A stretch of DNA of 64,000 nucleotides. It comes from Ideonella sp. (GTDB lineage: Bacteria; Pseudomonadota; Gammaproteobacteria; Burkholderiales; Burkholderiaceae_C). The stretch is taken from contig JADKIA010000008.1 in NCBI GenBank assembly GCA_016721465.1, forward strand, positions 248,001 to 312,000. Direction: 5' to 3'. Numbering within the stretch: position 1 is the first letter of the stretch; each line of letters opens with the position of its first letter. The notes under the pieces were generated by a model. It worked only from the letters and a program-made list of their open reading frames with translations. It had not been told where the DNA came from and made no database searches. The translations under genes and the position numbers were made by a program. Positions 16,823 through 27,030 of the stretch are shown in pieces.

Positions 16823-17982
16823 GCTTGGCCTGGATCGTCTTCCTCAAGGAGTTGACCGATGCGCTGCGTGATCGGCGCACGCTGTTGATGGTGGTGCTGT
16901 CGTCCGTGGCGATCGGCCCATTGATCCTGGTGGCGCTGTCAGCGCTGATTGCTGGCATGGAAGAGCGCGCGGAAGCGCGCGAGGTCTATGTCGTGGGCAT
17001 TGAGCGAGCGCCCACTTTGCGCAATCACATGGAGCGTCAGGGCTACACGATCAAGATGGCTCCCCTCGACCACGAAAAGCAGTTGGTGTCTCGACGCTTT
17101 GGCGATCCGGTGCTGTTGGTGCCGAGCGGTTTCGAACGCGATCTGGCCCAAGGCCTCTCACCCGTGGTGGAAGTGGTGAGCGCCAGCGCCAACCAGCGTG
17201 CGCAGGGGAGTGTGGGGCGCATTGCGCAGTTGCTGCGCGGCTTCAATCAGGAGCAGGCCAGCCTGCGGCTGGCGCATCGTGGCGTGGCACCGGCACTGCT
17301 GCAGCCGGTTCAGATCGAGGAGCGCGATCTCGCCGACCCCCGTGCACGCGCGGCGCAGCTGACGGGCATGCTGCCTTTCTTCGTGCTGATGGCGGTGCTC
17401 TATGGTGCGCTCAACGCCGCGTTGGACACCACCGCGGGCGAGCGCGAGCGCGGTTCGTTAGAACCTCTGCTGATGAATCCGGCACCGCGCGCCGCCCTGG
17501 TGCTGGGCAAGTGGGGTGCGGTGGCCTGCGTGGGCATGCTGATCGCGGTGCTGTCGAGCCTGAGCTTCCTGCCAGCCCAGTGGTTGCTGCGCAGCGAGAC
17601 GCTGGCCGCCATGTTCCAGTACGGCGTGCGCGAGGCCCTGCTGTTCCTGGCCTTGCTGCTGCCGCTGGCGGCGGCGCTGTCGGCGCTGCTGATGGCGGTG
17701 GCGATCCGCTGCAAGACCTTCAAGGAGGCGCAGGCCAACAGCACCGTGGTGATCCTGGCGGTGTCCCTGTTGCCGTTGACCACGCTGTTCAACCAGGAGG
17801 GCGAAAAGCCCTGGCACCTCTGGACCCCTGCGCTGGCCCAGATCACCTTGATGGGGCGCGTGCTCAAGGGCGAGGCGATGGGCGCGGTCGACCTGTTGCC
17901 ACCGCTGGCGGTGGCCGCGGTGATGACGGTGCTGTGCGTGGCCTTCGTCGCGCGGCAACTGCGTCGGGCCGCCGTGCGTTGA
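16819..17982 (+). CDS. natB: ABC-2 type transporter permease, NatB-like
   Basis: 387 aa. One N-terminal membrane helix (LMVVLSSVAIGPLILVALSAL), a soluble domain of about 160 residues, then five helices from FFVLMAVLYGAL onward, the usual ABC-2 export permease plan. The conserved GERERGSLEPLLMNP motif, typical of NatB and related permeases, follows the second helix. Coupled by ATGA to the ATPase gene; last gene of the operon. Confidence 0.92.
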   Translation: MSLAWIVFLKELTDALRDRRTLLMVVLSSVAIGPLILVALSALIAGMEERAEAREVYVVGIERAPTLRNHMERQGYTIKMAPLDHEKQLVSRRFGDPVLLVPSGFERDLAQGLSPVVEVVSASANQRAQGSVGRIAQLLRGFNQEQASLRLAHRGVAPALLQPVQIEERDLADPRARAAQLTGMLPFFVLMAVLYGALNAALDTTAGERERGSLEPLLMNPAPRAALVLGKWGAVACVGMLIAVLSSLSFLPAQWLLRSETLAAMFQYGVREALLFLALLLPLAAALSALLMAVAIRCKTFKEAQANSTVVILAVSLLPLTTLFNQEGEKPWHLWTPALAQITLMGRVLKGEAMGAVDLLPPLAVAAVMTVLCVAFVARQLRRAAVR

Positions 17983-18039
17983 CGAACGGCACTTGGCGCC
18001 ACTTGGCAGGCACCAAGCGTCGACTCGCGGGCCCGGTGG

Positions 18040-18324
18040 TCAGTTCACCAGATTGGTCGACAGCGCCCGTTCGACCTCGTCCTGCCATGGCAGGGTGTGG
18101 ACGATGGCGTTGAGGTGCTTGACTGCCTCATAGGCGGTGAGTGTGTCGCCTTCCGGGCCGACCAGGCGCAGATTGCTCATCACCGCCATCGGATCGGCCA
18201 TGGCCACGATGCCCAAGGGCAGCTGAATCCAGTCCCAGGCCAGCCCGGCTTCACCGTCTTCGGCGCTGGCGGCCCAAATGGTCTGTCCGGCCAGGGGGTT
18301 AATTTCGTCACCGTTGTGTGTCAC
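18040..18324 (-). CDS. Small uncharacterised protein
   Basis: 94 aa from a GTG at 18324, or 132 aa from ATG 18438. The shorter form is preferred because the extra 38 codons use codons that are rare here (ACA, TCA, CTT) and read like non-coding sequence. The body looks like a genuine soluble protein (AWDWIQLPLGIVAMADPMAVMSNLRL, then AYEAVKHLNAIVHTLPWQ), and this C-terminal pattern ending in LPWQ is one I associate with conserved hypothetical proteins of Burkholderiales. Divergent from the LuxR gene. No function can be given. Confidence 0.55.
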   Translation of the reverse strand: MTHNGDEINPLAGQTIWAASAEDGEAGLAWDWIQLPLGIVAMADPMAVMSNLRLVGPEGDTLTAYEAVKHLNAIVHTLPWQDEVERALSTNLVN

Positions 18325-18502
18325 ATGTGTCCCGACGTGATGGAGTTGCAACCGGGTTCTGGCGCCGAGCTGCCACAATACCGGCGGCCATGCGCGCAAT
18401 GTCCATGGTGGGCAGGACGGAAGAGGTGATGTCAGCATGATTAGCCAATACCTGGGTTGCGGGGCTCGTAGTGTTCTGCGGGCTTGACATTTGCAACAAC
18501 TG

Positions 18503-18551
18503 TAAACACTGTCAGGGCGTCGTTCAGCCGGCACAGAACCGTTAAACACTG
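18503..18551 (+). promoter_or_regulatory. Direct repeat TAAACACTG upstream of the LuxR gene
   Basis: Two exact copies of TAAACACTG (18503-18511 and 18543-18551) lie 40 bases apart, about four helical turns, and the second ends three bases before the luxR-type start codon. A TTGACA at 18484 is upstream of the first copy but has no good -10 at normal spacing. The placement fits an operator for autoregulation. Confidence 0.35.
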
Positions 18552-18554
18552 CGC

Positions 18555-19268
18555 ATGTTGCAAGGCAGCTATGCCTCGGTGCAGGGAGCCCGAAGTCGGG
18601 AAGACTTCCGGGATGAAGTAGTGCGCTTTGCCCATTCGCTCGGTTTCACCAGCGTGGGCGCCATGCTGGTGATCGACCGAGGCATCGGCCGGGCGGATTT
18701 CGACGGTGTGCACAATGCGCCGCCTGGGTACGAAGAGGCCATGCAGGACCTGCAGAGCGTACGTCGTGATCCGGTGCTTCAACACTGTCGGCGCCAGTCG
18801 GTTCCGATCATCTGGGACCAGGCAACCTACACCGAACAAGGCTTGGGTGAGATGTGGGAAGAGCAAGCCCGCTTTGGGTATGTCAACGGCATTGCGATGT
18901 CGCTGCACCTCCCAGAGGGAAAGCACTTCACGTTGGGGGTCGATCGCGATCGACCCTTGCCGAGGGATCGCCAGGAACTGACGCGGCTGGTGGCGGACCT
19001 GCAGCTCTTTGCCGTCTATGCGCAGGAGGCTGCCACGCGGCTGCTGTGTCCCAACGTCACCGAGATCGTGGTGCCCAAGTTGACGCTGCGCGAGGTCGAG
19101 GTACTGCAGTGGACCATGGAGGGAAAGACGGCCTGGGAGGTGGGCGCGATTCTGGGGATCTCAGAACGCACAGCCGTCATGCACTTGAACAACGCCATGC
19201 ACAAGCTCGATGCAGCGAACAAGCACCATGCGGTCGTCAAGGCGCTCAAGTTGGGTTTGATCCATTGA
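18555..19268 (+). CDS. LuxR-family regulator with autoinducer-binding-like domain (LuxR solo)
   Basis: 237 aa. N-terminal autoinducer-binding domain, residues about 10-165, with the acyl-homoserine-lactone pocket Asp-Pro pair (RRDPVL) and Trp (PIIWD) retained. The aromatic residues matching LuxR Trp57 and Tyr61 read Tyr and Met in my alignment (NAPPGYEEAM), so the ligand is probably not a standard AHL. C-terminal GerE helix-turn-helix is intact (LTLREVEVLQWTMEGKTA, then ISERTAVMHLNNAMHKLDA). No luxI-type synthase gene occurs in the window. No Shine-Dalgarno is visible before the ATG. Confidence 0.9.
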   Translation: MLQGSYASVQGARSREDFRDEVVRFAHSLGFTSVGAMLVIDRGIGRADFDGVHNAPPGYEEAMQDLQSVRRDPVLQHCRRQSVPIIWDQATYTEQGLGEMWEEQARFGYVNGIAMSLHLPEGKHFTLGVDRDRPLPRDRQELTRLVADLQLFAVYAQEAATRLLCPNVTEIVVPKLTLREVEVLQWTMEGKTAWEVGAILGISERTAVMHLNNAMHKLDAANKHHAVVKALKLGLIH

Positions 19269-19351
19269 AGGCCGGTCGGTTACAACCGATCACGGACCTG
19301 TAAGACCTGACACTATCCAAGTTGATTGTTGGTGGTTCCAATGGCTGAAGG

Positions 19352-19370
19352 CGTCAATCGTGACGTTTTT
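19352..19370 (+). terminator. Possible intrinsic terminator after the LuxR gene
   Basis: Short stem CGTCA / TGACG with loop ATCG followed by TTTTT, about 85 bases past the stop. The 5 bp stem is weak, so this is tentative. Confidence 0.4.
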
Positions 19371-19394
19371 CGCACCTCAGCCAGGAGACTCACC

Positions 19395-19457
19395 ATGCAA
19401 GCAATCAAGATTCGTGTTAGCAACCAAAACGTATCCCTGCCGCGCATGGGCACTTGA
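19395..19457 (+). CDS. Possible 20-residue small ORF
   Basis: ATG 19395 has a good AGGAG seven bases upstream and encodes 20 residues, starting MQAIKIRVSN, before TGA. Its base composition is lower in GC than the surroundings. It lies alone in the 285 bases between the LuxR stop and the DUF2892 gene. It may be a real small protein or the remnant start of a lost gene. There is no signal sequence. Confidence 0.3.
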   Translation: MQAIKIRVSNQNVSLPRMGT

Positions 19458-19553
19458 GCTGCCGGCTTCGGTCTTGCGGATGGGCTTGATCCTTGTATCG
19501 GGCAGCGGGGTGTGCATGCCTTGCACACGACCGCTGAGCGATGACGTGATCGT

Positions 19554-19748
19554 CTACTTCTGTTTGATCGAGCAGGTGTTGATGCCCAGCAGCGGATAAG
19601 CAGGGCAGAACCCCACGGCGCCAGTGAGCACCAACACCACGCCGATGTAGCCCCACGCACCCACTGTGTGGGTAGCAGCCAGGCCGACCAAGGCCAGGCC
19701 AGCGACGACGCGAAGAATGCGGTCCAGGCCGCCAACGTTCAATTTCAT
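19554..19748 (-). CDS. DUF2892 (YgaP-type) membrane protein
   Basis: 64 aa. MKLNVGGLDRILRVVAGLAL is the typical DUF2892 opening, followed by two membrane helices and the conserved GFCPAYPLLGINTC, whose cysteines recur in the family. These small inner-membrane proteins often accompany or fuse to rhodanese domains and are linked to sulfur metabolism. GAGGATGAG precedes the ATG. The gene lies downstream of the Crp-type regulator on the same strand, with a CRP-like palindrome 74 bases before its start. Confidence 0.9.
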   Translation of the reverse strand: MKLNVGGLDRILRVVAGLALVGLAATHTVGAWGYIGVVLVLTGAVGFCPAYPLLGINTCSIKQK

Positions 19749-19821
19749 TTGTGCTCATCCTCTGGTGGTTGTCGGCCGAGCGCCGATGATGTGCACTGTG
19801 CGCCGTGTGCGGAAAATCGTC

Positions 19822-19837
19822 TGTGACCAGGGTCACT
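19822..19837 (-). promoter_or_regulatory. CRP-like operator TGTGA-N6-TCAC(T)
   Basis: TGTGACCAGGGTCACT matches the TGTGA-N6-TCACA CRP consensus in 9 of the 10 defined bases. It overlaps the stop codon of the Crp-family gene and lies 74 bases upstream of the DUF2892 start, a usual activator or repressor position. The adjacent regulator keeps the CRP DNA-contact residues. Confidence 0.55.
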
Positions 19838-20510
19838 CAGCGATCCGGCCGGCGGCCAATGCACGCAAGCCCTGCGGGTTCAGCAGTTCGATGCGCTCGC
19901 GACCCAGGGTGATCCAGCCAGCGTGCTCGAAGCGCCTGAGCAGGCGCGTGACGATCTCTCGCACGGTGCCCAATTCGTCTGCCAGCGATTGGTGCGTGCG
20001 CAGCACGGCACTGCCGTGCCCCAGAAGGGCGGCCGCCAAACGCTGATCAAGCCGTTGAAAAGCGACCGCTTCGGCCAGGGTCATCAGATCGACCAAGCGG
20101 TCGGCAAAGATTCCGAAGACATAGCGTCGAAACGGTGCATGTTCGGTCCAGCGTTGAAACGCTGCTGGTGAAAGCACGGCCAGTTCGGTTGGTGCCACGG
20201 CCATGCCGTGGGCCATCAACATGCTGTGGCCGAACAGGCAGGAGGTCGATGCGACGCAAAGCTCACCGGGCGTCACGCGATAGAGGTCGAGAGAGCGGCC
20301 GTTTGGCGTGCCGCGCGCGACCCGTATTTCACCGGCCAGCACCATCGGGAACCCTCGACAGGGTGCGCCTTCTTCGAACAGCAAGTGCCCTGCTGGCACC
20401 TCCATGTGGCTGAGCTGCGTTCGCAGCACCTCGTCTCGCATGGCCGTTGGCAACTCGGTCAATGCGGGGTAGAGCGCCTCGAGCCGGCTGGCAAGCGTGG
20501 ATCGCGACAT
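19833..20510 (-). CDS. Crp/Fnr-family transcriptional regulator
   Basis: 225 aa. N-terminal cyclic-nucleotide-binding-like beta barrel (residues about 20-130) and C-terminal winged helix. The recognition helix GTVREIVTRLLRRFE carries Arg184, Glu185 and Arg189, corresponding to Arg180, Glu181 and Arg185 of E. coli CRP, which read TGTGA half-sites. There is no FNR-type cysteine cluster at the N-terminus, and the usual cAMP-pocket RSA motif is not obvious (GELCVASTSCLF instead), so the effector is unknown; the cysteines there could sense redox. Likely controls the adjacent DUF2892 gene. Confidence 0.9.
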   Translation of the reverse strand: MSRSTLASRLEALYPALTELPTAMRDEVLRTQLSHMEVPAGHLLFEEGAPCRGFPMVLAGEIRVARGTPNGRSLDLYRVTPGELCVASTSCLFGHSMLMAHGMAVAPTELAVLSPAAFQRWTEHAPFRRYVFGIFADRLVDLMTLAEAVAFQRLDQRLAAALLGHGSAVLRTHQSLADELGTVREIVTRLLRRFEHAGWITLGRERIELLNPQGLRALAAGRIAE

Positions 20511-20519
20511 GACGTGTGC

Positions 20520-20804
20520 TCAATGCCGGTGTGCAGGCCAGGCCGAGAAATCAGGGGTTGTCTGCACGTCCAGACGCTGCAACCACTGCATGGCTTGCGT
20601 GCGGTTGGTGCCACACATGTCGAGGGACGGTCGCAATGACCTACAAACCGCCGGGCGCAAGGGAGAGTCGAAGAGTTGGCAGCGCAACTGCTCATCCAAC
20701 TGTCGGCATGGAACGCCCGCCGGCTTCCCGTGCGGCATGCCGGGAATGGGTGAGCTGATCGATGGTTCGATGCAGCAGGCGGCGCAGGCTGGGCGGCAGT
20801 TCAT
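20520..20804 (-). CDS. YkgJ-family cysteine-cluster protein
   Basis: 94 aa. CRPACAACC at the N-terminus and later cysteines in CRQL, CQLF and CRSL form the conserved cysteine cluster of the YkgJ/UPF0153 group, thought to bind zinc or iron. The product is short and lacks extra domains. ATG 20804 fits family starts (MNCRPAC). It ends 9 bases before the Crp-family start on the same strand, so it may be first gene of that operon. Confidence 0.88.
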   Translation of the reverse strand: MNCRPACAACCIEPSISSPIPGMPHGKPAGVPCRQLDEQLRCQLFDSPLRPAVCRSLRPSLDMCGTNRTQAMQWLQRLDVQTTPDFSAWPAHRH

Positions 20805-20926
20805 GGCGTGTGGATGATAGCGGGCACCATGGCGGGCGGAATGCGCCGGCTGGGTGCATCCGCAGGCCGGGCCTCTAGGCGGGTGGGTATCCCGGCGATC
20901 GGCAAGCGCAAGAGCAGCGCAGTTTT

Positions 20927-20932
20927 TACAAT
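20927..20932 (+). promoter_or_regulatory. Possible -10 element of the mnmG promoter
   Basis: TACAAT, preceded by a short T run, lies 48 bases before the mnmG start in the divergent gap with the ykgJ-type gene. No convincing -35 is seen at 16-18 bases, so the call is tentative. Confidence 0.3.
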
Positions 20933-20980
20933 GCGGTTCGCTCACCCCTTGCCGTGCGCCGCCCGCGCTGGCCATGCCTC

Positions 20981-23037
<2,057 letters not shown>

Positions 23038-23041
<4 letters not shown>

Positions 23042-23754
23042 CTGCCGGAGCGCCCGATCGCGCGTCCAAGTGGGACGCAGGCCCCGATTCAGATGCCCGT
23101 CGTCGAGCTGTGTTGACGGCCGCGTCTGGCGCCATGCACATGCCGCTCACAGACGCGGTCGCAGATCGCCTGATGGCCTATCTGGCCCTGATGCAGCGCT
23201 GGAACAAGGTCTACAACCTCACCGCATTGCGCCACGCGGACGAGATGTTGAGCCACCATCTGTTGGACTGCTTGGCGGTTGTGCCAGCGCTGCGCCAGCA
23301 CGCGGCCGGCACCGGGAAGGCGACGCTGCGGATCCTGGACGTCGGCAGCGGCGGGGGGCTGCCTGGCGTCGTGCTGGCCGCCGTGGAGCCCAACTGGCAG
23401 GTGAGCTGTGTCGACGCGGTGGGCAAGAAAGCCACCTTCATACGGCAAGTGGCGGCTGAGTTGCGAATGCCCAATCTGCAGGGCTTTCATGCACGGGTCG
23501 AGACGCTGACGCCGCCAGGCGCCGGCTACGACGTGGTCACCTCCCGGGCCTTTGCTTCGCTGAGCGACTTTGTCCAGCTCACCCGCCATTTGTTGGCACC
23601 GTCGGGCGAGTGGATGGCCATGAAAGGCCGCCAGCCCGGCGACGAGCTGAGTGCGCTCCCGGCGGACATCGACGTGTTTCACGTGGAACCACTCTTGGTG
23701 CCTGGACTCGACGCCCAGCGTTGCCTGATCTGGATGCGGCGCCGCCAGGACTGA
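23038..23754 (+). CDS. rsmG: 16S rRNA (guanine-527-N7)-methyltransferase RsmG
   Basis: 238 aa. SAM-binding motif ILDVGSGGGLPGVVLA with the following VDAVGKKATFIRQV and the later VTSRAFASLSDFV are the family signatures. It methylates G527 of 16S rRNA in the 530 loop. The 20-residue N-terminal extension before the conserved core is a little long. ATGA overlap with mnmG, the classic mnmG-rsmG pair. The parS-like site at 23675 is inside its last codons. Confidence 0.96.
23675..23690 (+). promoter_or_regulatory. parS-like site inside rsmG
   Basis: TGTTTCACGTGGAACC agrees with the parS consensus in 14 of 16 bases, with an exact left half and central CACGTG. It is 146 bases before the parA start. 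Confidence 0.7.
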
Positions 23755-23835
23755 AACCGAACACCGCGCCCAGCGACGAAAGTTCAGTGTGCGCCACACG
23801 GGTTTGGCTGGCCGGTGCGGCGATACTTCTGCCCC

Positions 23836-24606
23836 ATGCTCAAAATTTTCTGCATCGCAAACCAGAAGGGCGGCGTCGGCAAGACCACCACCACGGTGAA
23901 TCTGGCGGCTGGCCTGGCGCGGGTCGGCCAGCGCGTGCTGGTGGTCGATCTGGACCCCCAGGGCAACGCCACCATGGGCTCGGGCATCGACAAGCGCAGG
24001 ATGGCGCTGTCCGTGTACGACGTGCTGTTGGAGTCAGCAGCCGTGGCCGAAGCGGTCCAACGCTCGGAGCACGGCGGCTACGATGTGTTGGGTGCCAACC
24101 GCGAGTTGGCCGGCGCCGAGGTGGAGTTGGTGGCACTCGATCGGCGCAACGAGCGCCTGCGCGAGGCCCTCGCAGTGACTGCCGCCGACTACGATTTCGT
24201 GTTGATCGACTGTCCACCGTCGCTGAGCCTGCTCACGCTGAACGGTCTGTGCAGCGCCCATGGTGTGATCGTGCCCATGCAGTGCGAGTACTTTGCGCTG
24301 GAAGGACTCACCGATCTGGTGAACACCATCAAGCAGGTGCACGCCAACCTGAACCGTGACCTGCAGGTCATCGGTCTGCTGCGGGTGATGTTCGACCCGC
24401 GCATCACGCTGCAACAGCAGGTGAGCGACCAACTCAAGGGCCACTTCGGCGACAAGGTGTTCAGTGCCGTGATCCCGCGCAACGTGCGCCTGGCCGAGGC
24501 GCCGAGTTACGGGCAGCCCGGTGTGGTGTTCGATCCATCATCCAAGGGTGCCCAGGCCTATGTGGAATTCGCACGCGAGCTGGTCGAGCGCGTCAAGACC
24601 ATGTGA
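23836..24606 (+). CDS. parA: Chromosome-partitioning ATPase ParA (Soj)
   Basis: 256 aa, the short chromosomal type without an N-terminal regulatory HTH. Deviant Walker A KGGVGKTTT at residues 11-19, Walker A' VDLDPQGNAT and Walker B VLIDCPPSLS are present. It forms a nucleoid-bound ATP-driven gradient that moves ParB-parS complexes. ATG 23836 gives the typical MLKIFCIANQKGG start. In most relatives parB follows directly; here a GNAT gene follows and parB is 3 kb away. Confidence 0.96.
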   Translation: MLKIFCIANQKGGVGKTTTTVNLAAGLARVGQRVLVVDLDPQGNATMGSGIDKRRMALSVYDVLLESAAVAEAVQRSEHGGYDVLGANRELAGAEVELVALDRRNERLREALAVTAADYDFVLIDCPPSLSLLTLNGLCSAHGVIVPMQCEYFALEGLTDLVNTIKQVHANLNRDLQVIGLLRVMFDPRITLQQQVSDQLKGHFGDKVFSAVIPRNVRLAEAPSYGQPGVVFDPSSKGAQAYVEFARELVERVKTM

Positions 24607-24618
24607 AGGGGGCGAAGC

Positions 24619-25407
24619 GTGACCTCCCGTCCTGCTGCGGCCTCGCCCGCATGGCTCGCGCGCATAGAAGACGCCTGCCTGAACGCCAGCGCGCCGCCGC
24701 AGCAGCGTTGGCTGGATGGTTGGCTGATGCGCCTCTCGCCAGGCAAGGCCCGCCGGGCGCGCAGCGTTCACGCCCTGTTCGACGGACACCTGCCTTTGGA
24801 CGAGCGTCTGGCCGATGCAGAAACCGTGTATCGCGCGGCGGGCCTGCCCTTGATCTTTCGGATCACGCCCTTCACTCAGCCTGCTGGTCTGGATGGTGAG
24901 CTGGACCGGCGTGGCTTCGTGCGGGTCGACGAGACCCTGGTGCTGTATTGCCCCGTGCTGCCGGAGCATGCCGATACCTTGCCCGATGGATTGACGTTGG
25001 AGTCGCCCTGCCACGTCGACTTTGCCGATGCCGTGGGCGAATTGCGCGCCTCACCGCCCGCGCACCGCCGCAGCCACGCCGAACGGCTGGTGTTGTCGCC
25101 AGTGCCCTACCAGGGATGGCTCGTCCGCCGGCCGACGGATGGCGCCATCGTGGCCTGTGCGCAGACGGCGCGCGATGGCGACATGGTTGGCCTGTACGAC
25201 GTTTTCGTGCACCCTGCCGCCCGGGGCCAGGCCCTGTCACGCCGGTTGTGCGCCAAGCTGCTGGCGCAAGCGCGGGGCAACGGGGCACGCCTGGGCTACC
25301 TGCAGGTGCAGGCCGACAACGCACCCGCCGTGTCCGTCTACCGCCGCCTGGGTTTCGTGGACGGCTACCGCTACCACTATCGCGGGCGCGCGGGCCAGAC
25401 CGACTGA
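24619..25407 (+). CDS. GNAT-family N-acetyltransferase
   Basis: 262 aa starting at GTG 24619, 12 bases after parA, on the same strand. The C-terminal half is a GNAT domain: DVFVHPAARGQALSRRLCAKL is motif A with the acetyl-CoA pyrophosphate loop, and LQVQADNAPAVSVYRRLGF is motif B. The N-terminal half is a divergent second GNAT-like domain. The acceptor is unknown. A short gap to parA suggests cotranscription with the partition gene. Confidence 0.88.
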   Translation: MTSRPAAASPAWLARIEDACLNASAPPQQRWLDGWLMRLSPGKARRARSVHALFDGHLPLDERLADAETVYRAAGLPLIFRITPFTQPAGLDGELDRRGFVRVDETLVLYCPVLPEHADTLPDGLTLESPCHVDFADAVGELRASPPAHRRSHAERLVLSPVPYQGWLVRRPTDGAIVACAQTARDGDMVGLYDVFVHPAARGQALSRRLCAKLLAQARGNGARLGYLQVQADNAPAVSVYRRLGFVDGYRYHYRGRAGQTD

Positions 25408-25449
25408 CCAACGGGCCACGGGCGTCCAAAGGCGGCGCTCACGACCTCC

Positions 25450-26391
25450 TCAAAGGCCCAGTGCTTCGTCCACGCCCAAGTGCACGTTCATCGATTGCAC
25501 CGCTGCACCGCTCGCACCCTTGCCCAGGTTGTCCAGTCGCGCGAGCAGCACCACCTGCTGTTCGTTGGCGAACACGAACAGGTCCGCACGGTTGGTGTCG
25601 TTGCAGGCCTGGATGTCAAGGAAGCCGTCTTCCAGCGTCGCCGGATCGGACAGCGGCATCACCCGGACGAAGCCTTCACCGGCGTAGTGTTCGGACAGCG
25701 CTCGCTGCAGCACCCCGCCGTCGGTGCCGGTCTTCAGTTGCGAACAATGCAAGCCCACACTTACCGCCAAACCCTTGTAGAAATTGGCCACCATCGGCAG
25801 GAAGGTGGGACGCTGGGTGAGGCCCGTGTGGGTCATCATCTCCGGAATGTGCTTGTGGGCCAGGCTCAAGGCGTAGGGGCGAGGCGATTCGAGCCGGGCG
25901 TCGCCGCCGGCCTGGTACTGCTCGATCATCTTCTTGCCGCCACCGGAATAGCCGGTGATCGAGGTGGCGGACACGGCCAATCCGGCCGGCACCAGGCCCG
26001 CGTCCACCAGCGGCCGCATCAACAGCACGAAGGCCGTGGCGTGGCAGCCGGGGTTGGCGATGCGTTTGGCCGCACGGATCTTTTCGCGCTGGCCCTTTGC
26101 CAATTCGGGCAGGCCATAGCCCCAGCCGGCCACGGTGCGGTGCGCCGTGCTGGCGTCGATGACGCAGGTCTTGGGGTTGGTCACCATCGCGGCCGCTTCA
26201 CGTGCTGCAGCGTCTGGCAGGCACAGAAAGGCCACGTCGGCGGCATTGAGCAGGCGAGCACGCTCGGCCGCGTCCTTGCGTTTGTCGGCATCGATGCGCA
26301 GCACCTCGATCTCGGGGCGGCGTGCCAGCATCTCGTGGATGCGCAGACCGGTGGTGCCCTCTTGGCCGTCGACGAAGACGCGGTGTGTCAT
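25450..26391 (-). CDS. argC: N-acetyl-gamma-glutamyl-phosphate reductase, type 2 (ArgC)
   Basis: 313 aa, the short type-2 form. NAD(P)-binding start VFVDGQEGTTGLRIHEML, catalytic cysteine in NPGCHATA, and the substrate loop SITGYSGGGKKM are present. It makes N-acetylglutamate 5-semialdehyde, the third step of arginine synthesis. It is on the minus strand, splitting the parA and parB parts of the neighbourhood, and no other arg gene is in the window. Confidence 0.96.
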   Translation of the reverse strand: MTHRVFVDGQEGTTGLRIHEMLARRPEIEVLRIDADKRKDAAERARLLNAADVAFLCLPDAAAREAAAMVTNPKTCVIDASTAHRTVAGWGYGLPELAKGQREKIRAAKRIANPGCHATAFVLLMRPLVDAGLVPAGLAVSATSITGYSGGGKKMIEQYQAGGDARLESPRPYALSLAHKHIPEMMTHTGLTQRPTFLPMVANFYKGLAVSVGLHCSQLKTGTDGGVLQRALSEHYAGEGFVRVMPLSDPATLEDGFLDIQACNDTNRADLFVFANEQQVVLLARLDNLGKGASGAAVQSMNVHLGVDEALGL

Positions 26392-26445
26392 GGCGTGAAA
26401 CCTGATGGGTAGGATGCGGGAAACGCCAAGGATAAGGCAAGCGCG

Positions 26446-27030
26446 ATGCATCCAGCTTCCAATGGCCCGAACGATGCCGCTGGGGTGCGGGTCCTGCTGC
26501 TGCCGGGTTGGCTCGACTCGGGCCCGGGGCACTGGCAGACGCGGTGGGAACAGGCCCTGGGCTGGCTGCGCGTGACGCAGGACGACTGGCTGTGGCCGCG
26601 CCGTGGCGACTGGATGGCGCGGCTGGAAGACACCCTGCTGGCCAGCGATCGGCCGGCGGTCCTGGTGGCCCACAGCCTGGGTTGCCACTTGGTGGCGGCC
26701 TGGGCCGCCCACTCGCAGCACACGGCTCGTGTCCGTGGCGCGCTGCTGGTGGCGCCACCCGACACCGAGCGTGCGGACACCCCGCCGCAGTTGTTCAACT
26801 GGCGGCCCCTGCGCTTGCAACGCTTGCCGTTCCCGGCGCGCGTGGCCTACAGCAGTGACGACCCGTTCTGTGCCGCCGACCGAGCCAGGGCCATGGCAGA
26901 CGCCTGGTGCGCCGAGGCACACGGCCTCGGCCTTCGCGGGCATGTCAATGCGGAATCGGGTTTGGGCGATTGGCCCGAGGGCCAGGCCTGGGTCCGGGCG
27001 TTGGCGGGCACCATCGGGGGCGCATTGTGA
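26446..27030 (+). CDS. RBBP9/YdeN-family serine hydrolase
   Basis: 194 aa. LLLPGWLDSGPGHWQTRWE is the family start, the nucleophile elbow is AHSLGC, the acid lies in SSDDPFC and the histidine in GHVNAESGLGDWPEG, the exact order of RBBP9-like hydrolases. The substrate is unknown. Its stop overlaps the GTG of the next gene (GTGA), so these two and parB look like one transcription unit. Confidence 0.93.
   Translation: MHPASNGPNDAAGVRVLLLPGWLDSGPGHWQTRWEQALGWLRVTQDDWLWPRRGDWMARLEDTLLASDRPAVLVAHSLGCHLVAAWAAHSQHTARVRGALLVAPPDTERADTPPQLFNWRPLRLQRLPFPARVAYSSDDPFCAADRARAMADAWCAEAHGLGLRGHVNAESGLGDWPEGQAWVRALAGTIGGAL

Noticed and set aside
18484..18512. TTGACA as a full sigma-70 promoter for the LuxR gene
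   Set aside because: No -10 hexamer of reasonable match occurs 16-18 bases downstream.
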